Shown: in pieces, positions 8,375 through 17,078 of the stretch | Position numbering within the stretch: the first letter of the stretch is position 1 | Layout: each line of letters opens with the position of its first letter | Source: an uncultured Microbulbifer sp. | Lineage (GTDB): Bacteria; Pseudomonadota; Gammaproteobacteria; Pseudomonadales; Cellvibrionaceae | Reading direction: 5' to 3' | DNA length: 64,000 nt | Assembly (NCBI RefSeq): GCF_947489355.1 | Contig: NZ_CANLDD010000008.1 | Location: 49,652-113,651, forward strand | Notes under the pieces: model-generated | The model's input: the letters and a program-made list of their open reading frames with translations, nothing else | What the model was told of the DNA's origin: nothing | Databases searched by the model: none | Position numbers and translations under genes: made by a program

Positions 8375-10543
8375 TTAAAACGCGTACCGGAGCGATGCGG
8401 AAAAGGTGCGCCCCGGCGCGGCGTTGACCGAGAGATCGCGGACCGCGTCGCGACCCGCAACGTTCAGGTAGGGCACATAGTATTTGTCGAACAGGTTGTT
8501 GACCGCCAGATTCACGGACAGCTGATCCAACAGCTGGTATCCCAGTACCCAGTCCACTGTGCCGAAGCCGGCGGTTTCCGTCTCGTTGTCATTCACCAGG
8601 TGCATGCGGTTTGCCCAGCGCAGCAGCAACTGGCTGGTGAGACTCGCGCTGCTGTAGCTGGCCCCGACTACCCCGGAGAGCGGGCTGATGCTGGTGAGGT
8701 AGTCGCCGGTGGCGTCATCCTTACCGTGCTGGTAGCTGGCATTGGCAAACAATTCAAAGGCCGGGGACAGAGGCCAGCTTGCAGCGAGTTCCACTCCCTT
8801 GATGGTGACGGACTCGATATTCTGGTACTGGTACTGCTCCAGGTCGTGGGAGAAATTGCCTGCGTCGTCGAATATCCGCGCACTGTTGACCAGGGCGGCC
8901 TGCAGGAAATCGTCGTATTTTGTATAGTAAAAGGCGCTGCTGAAGGCCAGGGGACCCAAGTGCCCGCGCAGGCCCAGTTCGAAGGTGTCGCTGGTTTCCG
9001 GTGCCAGGTCATCGGCGGGCAGTATCTGGTAAATGTAGTCCGAGAACTGCTGCTCGTGTTCGATATAGGCCAGATCGTAGGCCGGTACCCTGAAGCCCTG
9101 GCCGTACTGGGCAAAGGCGGACAGGTGCGTATTGATTCTGTACAGGGCACCCAGGTTGAGGGAGAGATTGCTCTCCTCAATGGTGGTGTAGGGGGTGCCG
9201 TCCGATTTCAGGGCACCCTCGGGATCCATTTCGTACCAGTCGTACCGGAGTCCCGGTGTTACCGTGAGCCGGCCGGCGGCCAGGGTTATCTCGTCGTTCA
9301 GGAACAGGCCGGCACGGCTTACCGTGTTTTGCGGGAATTTATCCGTGCTCAGATCCCGCGTGGTAGTCGCTTCCACTTCCCGGTACTGGTGAACCGTGCG
9401 GCGGCTCTCGGTGCGCTCCAGGTCCAGGCCGTAGCCCAGGGTATGGGTGTCGTTGAGGGCTTTGCTGGCATTGGACAGCAGGCCGAGAGTGTCCTGGCGG
9501 TAGAGACCGGTTTCCCACATGTCGCGGATTTCGAATACGCCGAATCGGGGCGCATTGATATCCAGGCGTGCGTACTGTTCGTCTTCCTGTTCAGACGCGT
9601 TGCGGTACAGGCTGATGTTCAACTGGTCGTAGATGGCACTGGGGGTTTCGCTGTGGTAGCGCAGCTGATACGCGCGGTTTTCCTTGCTGGAAACCGTCTG
9701 TTCTTCCACGATGTTGTAGCCGAAACTGGCTAAGTGACGGAAGTTGCTCAGGAGGCCATTGGCGCGCCCACCCTCGGTTTCCTGTTTCCAGTGCTCGATG
9801 CTGAAGCCGATAAAATCCTCGCCACCCAGATTGTACCTGGCCTTGTACAGCAGACTGTCGGATTCAATCTGGAAGGGCGTCCGGGTCTCGTTGTAATTTT
9901 GCTGTTCCTCGCCATCGCGGTAGGCCATCTGCAGCAGTTGCTCAAAATTGCCCGCGCGGTGGGCCAGGGTGGGGGAGAGATGTGCCTGGCGGGTAATGCC
10001 GGTGTAGCCCGTTTTAAGGGCCCCGCCGAACTGCGCCCCACCCTCCAGGTAGTCGCTGGCGTCCTTGGTCACAAAGACCACAATGCCCGCCAGGGCATCG
10101 GAGCCGTACAGGGAGGACGCGGCGCCCTTGGCCACTTCCACCTGTTTCAGGGTGTCCACCTCGATAAAGCCGCGCCCCACAATATCGTTCAGGCCATTTG
10201 CGCCGTAGCCCTCATTGACCCGCATGCCGTCTTTGATGATCAGCACGCGGTCTCCGCCCATACCGCGCACCAGGATATTCTGCGCACCGCCCACCATGCC
10301 GGTGACATCGACGCCCGGCTCGTATTGGAACAGCTGGTTCATATCGTTGAGTTGCAGCTGTTCGATTTCATCACTGGTGACCACGGAAATACTGCCGGTA
10401 ACGTCTTTCAGCGGCTTTTCCGCGCGGCCGCTGACAACAACCAGCTCCAGGTCATCGGCGGAGGAGGCGGGTACAGTCTCTGCGTAGAGATGGGAGGAGG
10501 AAGCCAAGCCCAGTAAGGCCGCTGCGAGTGGGCGAAGTTTCAT
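8375..10543 (-). CDS. TonB-dependent outer membrane receptor, heme/hemoglobin type
   Basis: 722 residues. Signal peptide (MKLRPLAAALLGLASSSHLY-AE), a TonB-box-like stretch (LELVVVSG), a plug domain (SISVVTSDEIEQLQ...NILVRGMGGDRVLIIKDGMR...VEVAKGAASSLYGSDALAG) and a 22-strand barrel ending in SASLRYAF with terminal Phe. Plug and barrel resemble the hemoglobin/transferrin/lactoferrin receptor family (HmuR-like). The AAGGA ribosome site is 8 bases before ATG. The gene diverges from the ExbB-like/DUF2149/CobN-like operon, with a Fur-box-like sequence between them. This supports import of heme or another metallated tetrapyrrole under iron control. A cobalamin receptor is the main alternative, because CobN-like proteins also occur near those. 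Confidence 0.85.
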   Translation of the reverse strand: MKLRPLAAALLGLASSSHLYAETVPASSADDLELVVVSGRAEKPLKDVTGSISVVTSDEIEQLQLNDMNQLFQYEPGVDVTGMVGGAQNILVRGMGGDRVLIIKDGMRVNEGYGANGLNDIVGRGFIEVDTLKQVEVAKGAASSLYGSDALAGIVVFVTKDASDYLEGGAQFGGALKTGYTGITRQAHLSPTLAHRAGNFEQLLQMAYRDGEEQQNYNETRTPFQIESDSLLYKARYNLGGEDFIGFSIEHWKQETEGGRANGLLSNFRHLASFGYNIVEEQTVSSKENRAYQLRYHSETPSAIYDQLNISLYRNASEQEDEQYARLDINAPRFGVFEIRDMWETGLYRQDTLGLLSNASKALNDTHTLGYGLDLERTESRRTVHQYREVEATTTRDLSTDKFPQNTVSRAGLFLNDEITLAAGRLTVTPGLRYDWYEMDPEGALKSDGTPYTTIEESNLSLNLGALYRINTHLSAFAQYGQGFRVPAYDLAYIEHEQQFSDYIYQILPADDLAPETSDTFELGLRGHLGPLAFSSAFYYTKYDDFLQAALVNSARIFDDAGNFSHDLEQYQYQNIESVTIKGVELAASWPLSPAFELFANASYQHGKDDATGDYLTSISPLSGVVGASYSSASLTSQLLLRWANRMHLVNDNETETAGFGTVDWVLGYQLLDQLSVNLAVNNLFDKYYVPYLNVAGRDAVRDLSVNAAPGRTFSASLRYAF

Positions 10544-10833
10544 GGTGTTGTCCTTGCGTTGTTTTTGCGCATGCCAGCAGGCCTGGGTGGTGCGCCGGTA
10601 CTGTGTCCACCGTATTGGCCCGGTGTCGGCCTGACCACCAACAGCCCTTCTGTGACCTGTTGGGTGGTCGCCCCCGAAAACTGGCGCAACTGCGAGGAAT
10701 TGCGGGCGTTTCGGGGCCCGTGCCAGCCTGTGACCGGCAGCGGCAGCTCCCTGTGCCGCAGCAAACCGACAACCGGATTGGTTGCCGGCTTGACCGGAAG
10801 CGGATTATAGGGATTGGATGAATAATGTAAAGC

Positions 10834-10852
10834 TAAATGATAATCAATTTTA
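10834..10852. promoter_or_regulatory. Fur-box-like sequence in the heme locus divergent promoter
   Basis: TAAATGATAATCAATTTTA contains an intact TGATAATCA half-site and a weaker second half. It lies in an AT-rich block between the divergent receptor gene and the ExbB-like gene. Fur control of such loci is usual; binding here is inferred. Confidence 0.6.
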
Positions 10853-10945
10853 ATTAGATTAAATTTGACGCTATCGGATTGTTCAGGTACTTTTCGCGGC
10901 CTTTGGTACAGAACGAAAACAGCCGGGCCGGGGAGGCTTGCCGTG

Positions 10946-11473
10946 ATGATTGCAACGATTGAAAACCTGATGGCGAATGTGGCCGATGTGCTGATGACCC
11001 CGGTGCTGCTCATAATCCTGGTCTTGTTTGCCTATGCGCTCTACGCCGTGGGGCGCTTTGTTGCCCTGTGGGCACTGCGCCGCCGCAACGCCGTGACCTA
11101 TCGACTGGCGCTGAAGCAGGGGCGGGCGGAGTGGCTGCCGGGGTACCAGGTGCACAACTACTTTGTGCGTCACCCCGCGGCCTGTGAAGACGAACTGGAA
11201 GTATTCGCGCTGAAAAAACTGGAAACGCTGCGCATGGCCACCCGCCTCGCCCCCATGCTGGGATTGATTGCCACCATGATCCCCATGGGACCGGCGCTGC
11301 GCGCCCTGGCCGATGGCAATATTCAGGGCATCAGCGATAACCTGATCATTGCCTTTGCCGCAGTGATCTGGGGCCTGGTGATTGCCACACTCACCTTCTG
11401 GCCCGCCTCGGTGAAGAAGCGCTGGTTTGCCGCCGAGCTAATCAATATCCGCAAGTTGAAGGAGCCCGCCTGA
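10946..11473 (+). CDS. ExbB/TolQ/MotA-like inner membrane protein
   Basis: 175 residues with three membrane segments, roughly residues 13-36 (LMTPVLLIILVLFAYALYAV), 95-115 and 128-150 (LIIAFAAVIWGLVIATLTF). The MotA/TolQ/ExbB proton-channel signature lies in TRLAPMLGLIATMIPMGPAL. Such proteins couple the proton gradient to TonB- or Tol-type motors. ATG 10946 is chosen because GGGAGG lies 9 bases before it; GTG 10943 is also possible. The stop overlaps the next start by one base (TGATG), indicating translational coupling. With its neighbours it resembles the hmu operons of Bacteroidetes, where ExbB-like and DUF2149 proteins accompany HmuS. It may energise the dedicated receptor. Confidence 0.85.
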   Translation: MIATIENLMANVADVLMTPVLLIILVLFAYALYAVGRFVALWALRRRNAVTYRLALKQGRAEWLPGYQVHNYFVRHPAACEDELEVFALKKLETLRMATRLAPMLGLIATMIPMGPALRALADGNIQGISDNLIIAFAAVIWGLVIATLTFWPASVKKRWFAAELINIRKLKEPA

Positions 11474-11820
11474 TGCGCTTTCTGGATGAAGATGAAGAAC
11501 TCAATCCGATTCTGAGCGCGGTCAACCTGATTGATGTCTTCCTGGTGATCATCGCTGCACTCCTGATCGCCATCGCGCAAAACCCTTTAAATGTCTTTTC
11601 CAATGAAAAAGTCACGGTAATCAAGAATGCCGGCGAGCCCAATATGGAAGTCATCGTAAAAGATGGTGAGGAAATCAGGCAGTACAAGTCCAACGGAGAG
11701 ATCGGCTCGGGCGAGGGGACCCGTGCGGGGGTTGCCTACCAGATGGCCGATGGCAGCCTGGTGTATGTACCGGAAGGAAAAGAAGTGTCCTCAAAAAACA
11801 ACGCTGGCGGGGGTAAATAG
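11473..11820 (+). CDS. DUF2149 protein, ExbD-like partner
   Basis: 115 residues. N-terminal cytoplasmic stretch (MRFLDEDEELNPILSAVNLI), one membrane helix (DVFLVIIAALLIAIAQ) and a periplasmic tail of about 75 residues. This is the topology of ExbD/TolR and matches the DUF2149 family, which is found almost only next to MotA/TolQ-like proteins and CobN-like chelatases. The Asp in LIDVFLVI is where ExbD has its proton-path acidic residue. Start and stop couple it to both neighbours (1-base overlap upstream, 2-base gap downstream). The role as ExbD equivalent is inference. Confidence 0.82.
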   Translation: MRFLDEDEELNPILSAVNLIDVFLVIIAALLIAIAQNPLNVFSNEKVTVIKNAGEPNMEVIVKDGEEIRQYKSNGEIGSGEGTRAGVAYQMADGSLVYVPEGKEVSSKNNAGGGK

Positions 11821-11822
11821 CC

Positions 11823-14800
11823 ATGCAAAAAAAATATTGCTTGCGCTTGACGGGTATTGTTCTGCTGGCTCTTTATACAATGGTGGTACAGGCCGGTGAT
11901 AGGCCCAAAGTATTACTGATGATGTCCAGCCACACTGCCAAGGCCAAGGGAGACTTGCTTTCTGACTTGGCTGCAGAGCAGCCGTTTACCCTGGAAATTT
12001 TTAACAGCAAGGGGAAGAGTGAAAAACAAATGGCGCAGGCCTGGGCCTCCTCAAGCCTGGTGATGCTCGATGGTATCAATCCGGCGTTGTCCCGGTTTAT
12101 GTTTGGAGAATTCCAGCCATTGCTGGCGCAATATCCCAAAGTGCCGGTGATTTCCCTGGGGGATGCCGATAACGAATCCATGAATCAGGGGCTGTCTTCC
12201 AGGCAGCACAAGGCCATCGCTGCCTACTTCAACAATGCCGGGCGCCAAAACTACCGGCAATTGATGCAGTTTCTCTCCACCGAAGTCTTTGACCTCTCTG
12301 CGCTTTCCGTAGTTGAGCCTATTATTGTGCCCAAGGTGGGTTTTTATCATCCAAGCCTGCCGCAACTGGTCACCGATAGTGAAGAGGATTTCTTTAAGTG
12401 GCTACAGGCATCCGGTCAGCAACCGGTCATTGCCTTGGCTATTCACCGTTCGGTGGTGGATTACGAGCAGCAGCAGGTAGTTGATGCCATCCTGGATGGT
12501 CTGGAAGAAAAAGGGGCGAAAGCCTTTGCGTTTTTCTTCGAGGGTGAGGACTTGCCACTTTCCTACCCCGATCTATTGCAGGATGGGGCAGGGCAAACTC
12601 GTATCGATCTGATGATCAATTACCGCGCCCTGCACTATGTGAGTAAGCGCCGCACCGAGTTCGAGAAACTGGGGGTGCCGGTTATACATGCGCTGAACTA
12701 TACAGAGGGTAGTGAAGCGGATTACTTTGCCGATAACAGCGGGGTGTCCCCATCATTAACGCCTTTTTTCCTGGTGATGCCTGAAGATACCGGCAGTATC
12801 GACCCGGTAATCATCGCCGCCAGTGAAGGTGGCAACAAAGTGGTGATGGCAGATCAGCTGGATGCGCTGGTGGAGCGCGCCTGGCGTCATGCCTCGTTGG
12901 GTTACAAACCGAATACCCAGAAAAAAGTCGCTACCTTTATTTGGAACTACCCCCCGGGGGAAAAGAATATTGGTGCGGCCTTTCTCGATGTACCTTCCTC
13001 TATTGAATCAATTGCCAAGGCCATGGCGGAACGTGGCTATCAGGTGGAGCAGCGGGATGCCAATACCCTGATCGACTGGGCCGGCCAATTGCTGCGCCCC
13101 TATTATCGACGCGAAGATAGTGCCGCACTGATTGATCAAGGTCTGGCGGACTGGATGCCGCTTTCTACCTATGTCGACTGGTTCGATACCCTGCCGGCCA
13201 CAGTGCGCGACCCCATTGTGGCGCGCTGGGGCAAACCGGAAGACAATGCCATGCTGGCAGATCATATGGGTGAGCGGGCGTTTGTGATCCCACGTATGAC
13301 GCTGGGCAACCTGATAGTACTACCCCAGGGTGTGCGTGCGGATAATGCCAAGGAGCATTCATCGCTCTATCACGATATGAAAACCCCGGTGAACCACGCT
13401 TACCTGGCGGTTTATCTCTATGCCCGCGAGACTTTCGGAGCCGATGCCTATATTCACCTGGGCACCCACGGTTCCCAGGAGTGGCTCACCGGCAAGGAGC
13501 GCGGCCTGTCGGTGTACGATGCGCCCAACCTGGCTCTGGGCAATATTCCGGTGTTCTACCCCTATATTATCGACAATGTGGGCGAGGCCATGCAGGCCAA
13601 GCGCCGCGGCCGCGCCACCATGATCAGCCATCTGACACCGGGCTTTGCCAAAGCGGGCCTCTATGCAGAAGTGGCAGAGCTTTCCGAGTTGATTGGCAAC
13701 TACCTGATTTTGGAGGAGGGGCAGACCCGGCTGAATACCCGGGAGCGCATTGTCGCCCAGGCAGACAAGCTGAATATGCTCAAGGATCTCGAAATCAGTA
13801 CTGAAACTTTGCAGGCGGATTTCGATGGCCAGCTCAGCCGTCTGCAGGACCACCTGGGCCAGTTGGCAGAAATGAGCCAGCCACTGGGTATCCACCGCTT
13901 CGGCCAGCTGCCCAAGTCCGAGCATCTCACCAGCACCATGTTACAAATGCTGGGCGAGCATTTCATTTCGGTTGCCGGGCAATACGAAGCGGAGCAGAAG
14001 TTGAGCCTACCGCAGGAGCAGGTACGCGATAAGCGCAATGTCGTTGCCCTGGAAGCCCAGCCGGGTTACCAGCTACTGGATGCCTACCTGGCCGGGCGCA
14101 AGCTACCTGGCTTGTCCGAAGAGCTGCAAAACCATCTGCAGCAAGGCCGGGCGTATGCGGATAACTTTGCCAATATCGCCGAGCTGCAAAACCTGATGTC
14201 TGCGCTCGACGGCAATTATATTCCGGTGAGCCATGGGGGTGACCCCATTCGCAATCCACAGGCTGTGCCCACAGGGCGCAACCTGATCGGATTCAACCCG
14301 GCCAAGGTACCCTCCAGGGAAGCTTACGAAGCCGGTGTGCAGCTCATGGAACAAACCATCGCCCTATATCGTGAGAAGCACGACCGATTCCCGGATAAGT
14401 TGGCCTTTTCCCTCTGGTCATTGGAAACCATGCGTCACCAGGGGGCACTGGAAGCGCAGATACTGCATGCGTTGGGCCTCAAACCCAAGTGGAACCAGCA
14501 GGGCAATGTAACCGGCACCGAAGTGATTCCCTACTCGGAACTTAAGCGTCCCCGGATCGATGTCGTGATCTCCGCGACCGGTCTCTACCGTGATGCTTTC
14601 CCCAACGTGATGTTGTGGCTGGCAGAAGCCATCGACAAGGTGGCGCAGATGAAGGAAGAAAATAACTTTGTCTATCGCCACAGCCAGGCCCTGCAGCAAC
14701 AGTTACTGCAAGAAGGTAGTTCCGAGGACGACGCTCGCTATCTTTCCTCGGTGCGACTCTTCTCCAACGAGAGCGGCAATTACGGTACCGGCCTGAATGG

Positions 14801-15776
14801 CGCCAGCCTGGCTTCCGATAGCTGGGAGACGGACGACAAGCTGGCAGACCTGTATCTGCGCCGCATGGGTTTTGCCTACGGCAAGGATGAGTCCCGTTGG
14901 AGTGAGGACCCGCGCAATGTTGCGCTGTATGGCAAGGTATTGTCCGGCACCGATGGGGTAATTTTCTCGCGCTCCACCAACCTTTACGCCATGATGACCA
15001 ACGACGATCCCTTCCAGTACTTTGGTGGCATGGGGCTTGCGGTACGTAACCTGGATGGCAAAACCCCGGAGATGTATGTCTCCAACCTGCGCCGCAGGGA
15101 CAATGTTAAAACCCAGACGTTGGGGGAATTCGTTAACCAGGAAATGCGCAGTCGTTACTTCCATCCCCGTTGGATTGAGGCCATGCAGGCGTCCGGCTAC
15201 GCTGGTGCCACGGCCATTCTCGATCGCGTGAATAATATGTGGGGCTGGGAGGTGATGACCCCGGAAACCATCCGCGATGACCAGTGGCAGGAGATATTTG
15301 AAGTCTATGTGGATGACAAATACCAGATGGAGATGCGCGCGTTTTTTGAGACACACAATGCCGAGGCCCTGGCGCAGATGCTGGAGCGGATGCTGGAGGC
15401 GGTGCGCAAGGGCTATTGGCCCGCGGATGCGCAAACCGTATCAAAGATGGTGGAAACCTATACGGAGCTTGCGAACCGGCATGATGTTGCGACGGACAAT
15501 GAAAAATTCACGGACTATGTCAATACGCAGGCACTTGGCTTTGGCCTGGCCCCACTGGTGAACGGGCAAATATCCGATCCTGTTTCCGCTAGTACGGCTG
15601 CAACTTCAGAGGTCAGCGGCCAGAAACTGGAACAGGTTGAAAAGTCCAGTCCGCACAACAGCACCCATAGGCTGTTGTGGCTACTGCTTTTGGGCATAAT
15701 ACTCATCGGTTTTGCCAGCGGTTTTTTTGAATCCCTTCTGCACTCCCGCTATCCCCGCGCAGCCCCGGCGTTGTGA
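11823..15776 (+). CDS. Secreted, membrane-anchored CobN/HmuS-like chelatase-family protein
   Basis: 1317 residues of the CobN/magnesium-chelatase H-subunit family. Conserved blocks include DAYIHLGTHGSQEWLTGKE, NLALGNIPVFYPYIIDNVGE and ATMISHLTPGFAKAGLYAE. Unlike cytoplasmic cobaltochelatase CobN, this protein starts with a signal peptide (LRLTGIVLLALYTMVVQA-GD) and ends in a membrane helix (LLWLLLLGIILIGFASGFF) with a short basic tail. It should therefore sit in the periplasm, anchored to the inner membrane. HmuS proteins of Bacteroidetes heme operons have this relationship to CobN and are reported to remove iron from heme. With the receptor, ExbB-like and DUF2149 neighbours, heme dechelation is the best guess. 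Cobalamin-related chelation is the alternative. Confidence 0.85.
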   Translation: MQKKYCLRLTGIVLLALYTMVVQAGDRPKVLLMMSSHTAKAKGDLLSDLAAEQPFTLEIFNSKGKSEKQMAQAWASSSLVMLDGINPALSRFMFGEFQPLLAQYPKVPVISLGDADNESMNQGLSSRQHKAIAAYFNNAGRQNYRQLMQFLSTEVFDLSALSVVEPIIVPKVGFYHPSLPQLVTDSEEDFFKWLQASGQQPVIALAIHRSVVDYEQQQVVDAILDGLEEKGAKAFAFFFEGEDLPLSYPDLLQDGAGQTRIDLMINYRALHYVSKRRTEFEKLGVPVIHALNYTEGSEADYFADNSGVSPSLTPFFLVMPEDTGSIDPVIIAASEGGNKVVMADQLDALVERAWRHASLGYKPNTQKKVATFIWNYPPGEKNIGAAFLDVPSSIESIAKAMAERGYQVEQRDANTLIDWAGQLLRPYYRREDSAALIDQGLADWMPLSTYVDWFDTLPATVRDPIVARWGKPEDNAMLADHMGERAFVIPRMTLGNLIVLPQGVRADNAKEHSSLYHDMKTPVNHAYLAVYLYARETFGADAYIHLGTHGSQEWLTGKERGLSVYDAPNLALGNIPVFYPYIIDNVGEAMQAKRRGRATMISHLTPGFAKAGLYAEVAELSELIGNYLILEEGQTRLNTRERIVAQADKLNMLKDLEISTETLQADFDGQLSRLQDHLGQLAEMSQPLGIHRFGQLPKSEHLTSTMLQMLGEHFISVAGQYEAEQKLSLPQEQVRDKRNVVALEAQPGYQLLDAYLAGRKLPGLSEELQNHLQQGRAYADNFANIAELQNLMSALDGNYIPVSHGGDPIRNPQAVPTGRNLIGFNPAKVPSREAYEAGVQLMEQTIALYREKHDRFPDKLAFSLWSLETMRHQGALEAQILHALGLKPKWNQQGNVTGTEVIPYSELKRPRIDVVISATGLYRDAFPNVMLWLAEAIDKVAQMKEENNFVYRHSQALQQQLLQEGSSEDDARYLSSVRLFSNESGNYGTGLNGASLASDSWETDDKLADLYLRRMGFAYGKDESRWSEDPRNVALYGKVLSGTDGVIFSRSTNLYAMMTNDDPFQYFGGMGLAVRNLDGKTPEMYVSNLRRRDNVKTQTLGEFVNQEMRSRYFHPRWIEAMQASGYAGATAILDRVNNMWGWEVMTPETIRDDQWQEIFEVYVDDKYQMEMRAFFETHNAEALAQMLERMLEAVRKGYWPADAQTVSKMVETYTELANRHDVATDNEKFTDYVNTQALGFGLAPLVNGQISDPVSASTAATSEVSGQKLEQVEKSSPHNSTHRLLWLLLLGIILIGFASGFFESLLHSRYPRAAPAL

Positions 15777-15832
15777 GTGTCTTGCCCGATTTCCCATCCT
15801 ACCCACGGGAGGGGTAAACAGCATAGAAAGGA

Positions 15833-15858
15833 GCCGCCGGCAGTGCGCGGGCGGTTTT
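15833..15858 (+). terminator. Probable terminator of the chelatase operon
   Basis: A GCCGCC/GGCGG stem with an 11-base loop is followed by TTTT, 57 bases after the CobN-like stop. A second hairpin (CCGGAG/CTCCGG, 15907-15925) follows without a T tract. Confidence 0.5.
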
Positions 15859-16001
15859 CCTGAAGGCTATTGTACTCCTCCCTCCTTTGTGCCACAGCAC
15901 ACAAAACCGGAGAGAAATACTCCGGGATTGCCGTTTTATGAAGTTTCTGTGAAACATTCCCTAAATTTTTTTTGCGTGAAATTTACCCTTAAGCGTCTCA
16001 A

Positions 16002-16049
16002 TTACTAAGAGGGTGGGAGGGGTATTCTTTCCTTTCGACCTGGTGGTAG
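16002..16049. repeat. Solo or internally deleted copy of the ~130-bp palindromic repeat
   Basis: A TACTAAGAGGG-type left end joins directly to GGGAGGGGTATTCTTTCCTT and ends in GGTGGTA. It matches the terminal part of the five longer copies at 32.3, 34.1, 40.6, 48.8 and 49.5 kb. The central part is missing. It lies in the 330-base gap between the chelatase operon and the next gene, which otherwise holds only the terminator hairpins. Confidence 0.6.
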
Positions 16050-16107
16050 GTGCTTGCTGTTGTGACGGATTCAGTCTTGACACAGCGCTGTTTTTGGTTA
16101 AGGGCCA

Positions 16108-16842
16108 GTGGCTGGTTCTCTTAGCCGTATTTTGCGTTATTTTTATGAGAAAAAGATTGTGAGAAAAATAATTCCTCTCGTAGCCCTCCTTCTGGCCGGG
16201 GGTTACTTCTTCTGGGCGAAAGGTCAATCCGATACCCACAAGTCCACTGCGGAGCATCGCGCATCCAAGCCCCCTATGAGCATGATACCGCCAGAAAAAG
16301 AATCTGCGGAAAAAACAGCAGTAATGACCGTTGCTGACGAACCTGTAGAAAGTGTCGAAGATGTCGAAAAGCGTTTATGGACAGAGTCGGAACTGGCAGA
16401 ACAGGTGCTGCAGGAAACCGGCCGCTTGCCGGTTGACCTGAATGGGGAAACCTATCTGGAAATTGACGTGGCAATTTTAAGGAACCTGGCGATCGGGGAT
16501 TACCTGGATATCACTTTGCCGGGTGTGGAAGGCAGTTATGATGCCCAGGTGGGTGGTATTGAGGAGCATGCCAGCGGCAATAAAAGCCTGCAAATGAATT
16601 TTCCCGGCTTGACCCGCCTGCACGGGGCTACCTTTACCCTCGGGAAGGATACCGTGTACGCACAACTGAATTTACCTTCGGGTTCGTACACGCTGGAAGC
16701 CCAGGACGGCTATGCGTGGATCGCCCCCAACGGCGCCCTGATTCAAAATCATGTGGAGAAACATGATCAGGATCTGTCATCCGAAGCGCCCCGGGAAAAG
16801 TCATTTGATGAGCAGGACTTACCCCTGAATGATTTTGACTAG
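16108..16842 (+). CDS. Membrane-anchored protein resembling the prodomain of reprolysin-like metalloproteases
   Basis: 244 residues from a GTG start; a GTG at 16159 is an alternative and would leave a cleaner N-terminus. A basic N-terminus and one hydrophobic segment (IIPLVALLLAGGYFFWAKG) anchor or export it. An acidic linker of about 50 residues follows, then a beta-rich domain. In that domain ATFTLGKDTVYAQLNLPSG and SYTLEAQDGYAWIAPNGAL resemble the prodomain pattern seen in bacterial reprolysin-like proteases, a TLG..VYG.I..P.G.Y.LE..DG..W stretch. The next gene is a protease that lacks such a prodomain. I infer a trans-acting chaperone, inhibitor or tether for it. No known family was recognised with certainty. 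Confidence 0.5.
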   Translation: MAGSLSRILRYFYEKKIVRKIIPLVALLLAGGYFFWAKGQSDTHKSTAEHRASKPPMSMIPPEKESAEKTAVMTVADEPVESVEDVEKRLWTESELAEQVLQETGRLPVDLNGETYLEIDVAILRNLAIGDYLDITLPGVEGSYDAQVGGIEEHASGNKSLQMNFPGLTRLHGATFTLGKDTVYAQLNLPSGSYTLEAQDGYAWIAPNGALIQNHVEKHDQDLSSEAPREKSFDEQDLPLNDFD

Positions 16843-17006
16843 GACAAGAATTGGTTCGGGGTGAGTGGCTCCGGATTGATCATGGGCAAGGGAGGGGCCG
16901 ATGTAAATCCTGCGAATACCGGAAGTTTCTCTTCACAGGCGATTAATTGGCATGGACGCTTTTTTAATCGAGTTAGGGTATGAAAAAGTGTATCGCACAC
17001 ATACTG

Positions 17007-17040
17007 CCCGGCAACCAACAGCGCCCTGTTAGTTGCCGGG
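17007..17040 (+). promoter_or_regulatory. Strong hairpin in the 5' leader of the metalloprotease gene
   Basis: CCCGGCAAC and GTTGCCGGG pair perfectly, extended inward by AACAG/CTGTT, about 38 bases before the protease ATG. No T tract follows, so it is more likely an mRNA-stabilising or regulatory leader structure than a terminator, although termination of the upstream gene is possible. Confidence 0.5.
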
Positions 17041-17078
17041 ATTTGGGTATGCACAAGTAATAATAATAGGAGTTTATA

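Noticed and set aside
8600..9733. 377-codon plus-strand ORF opposite the TonB receptor
   Set aside because: Shadow ORF without domain or ribosome site; the receptor frame is intact.
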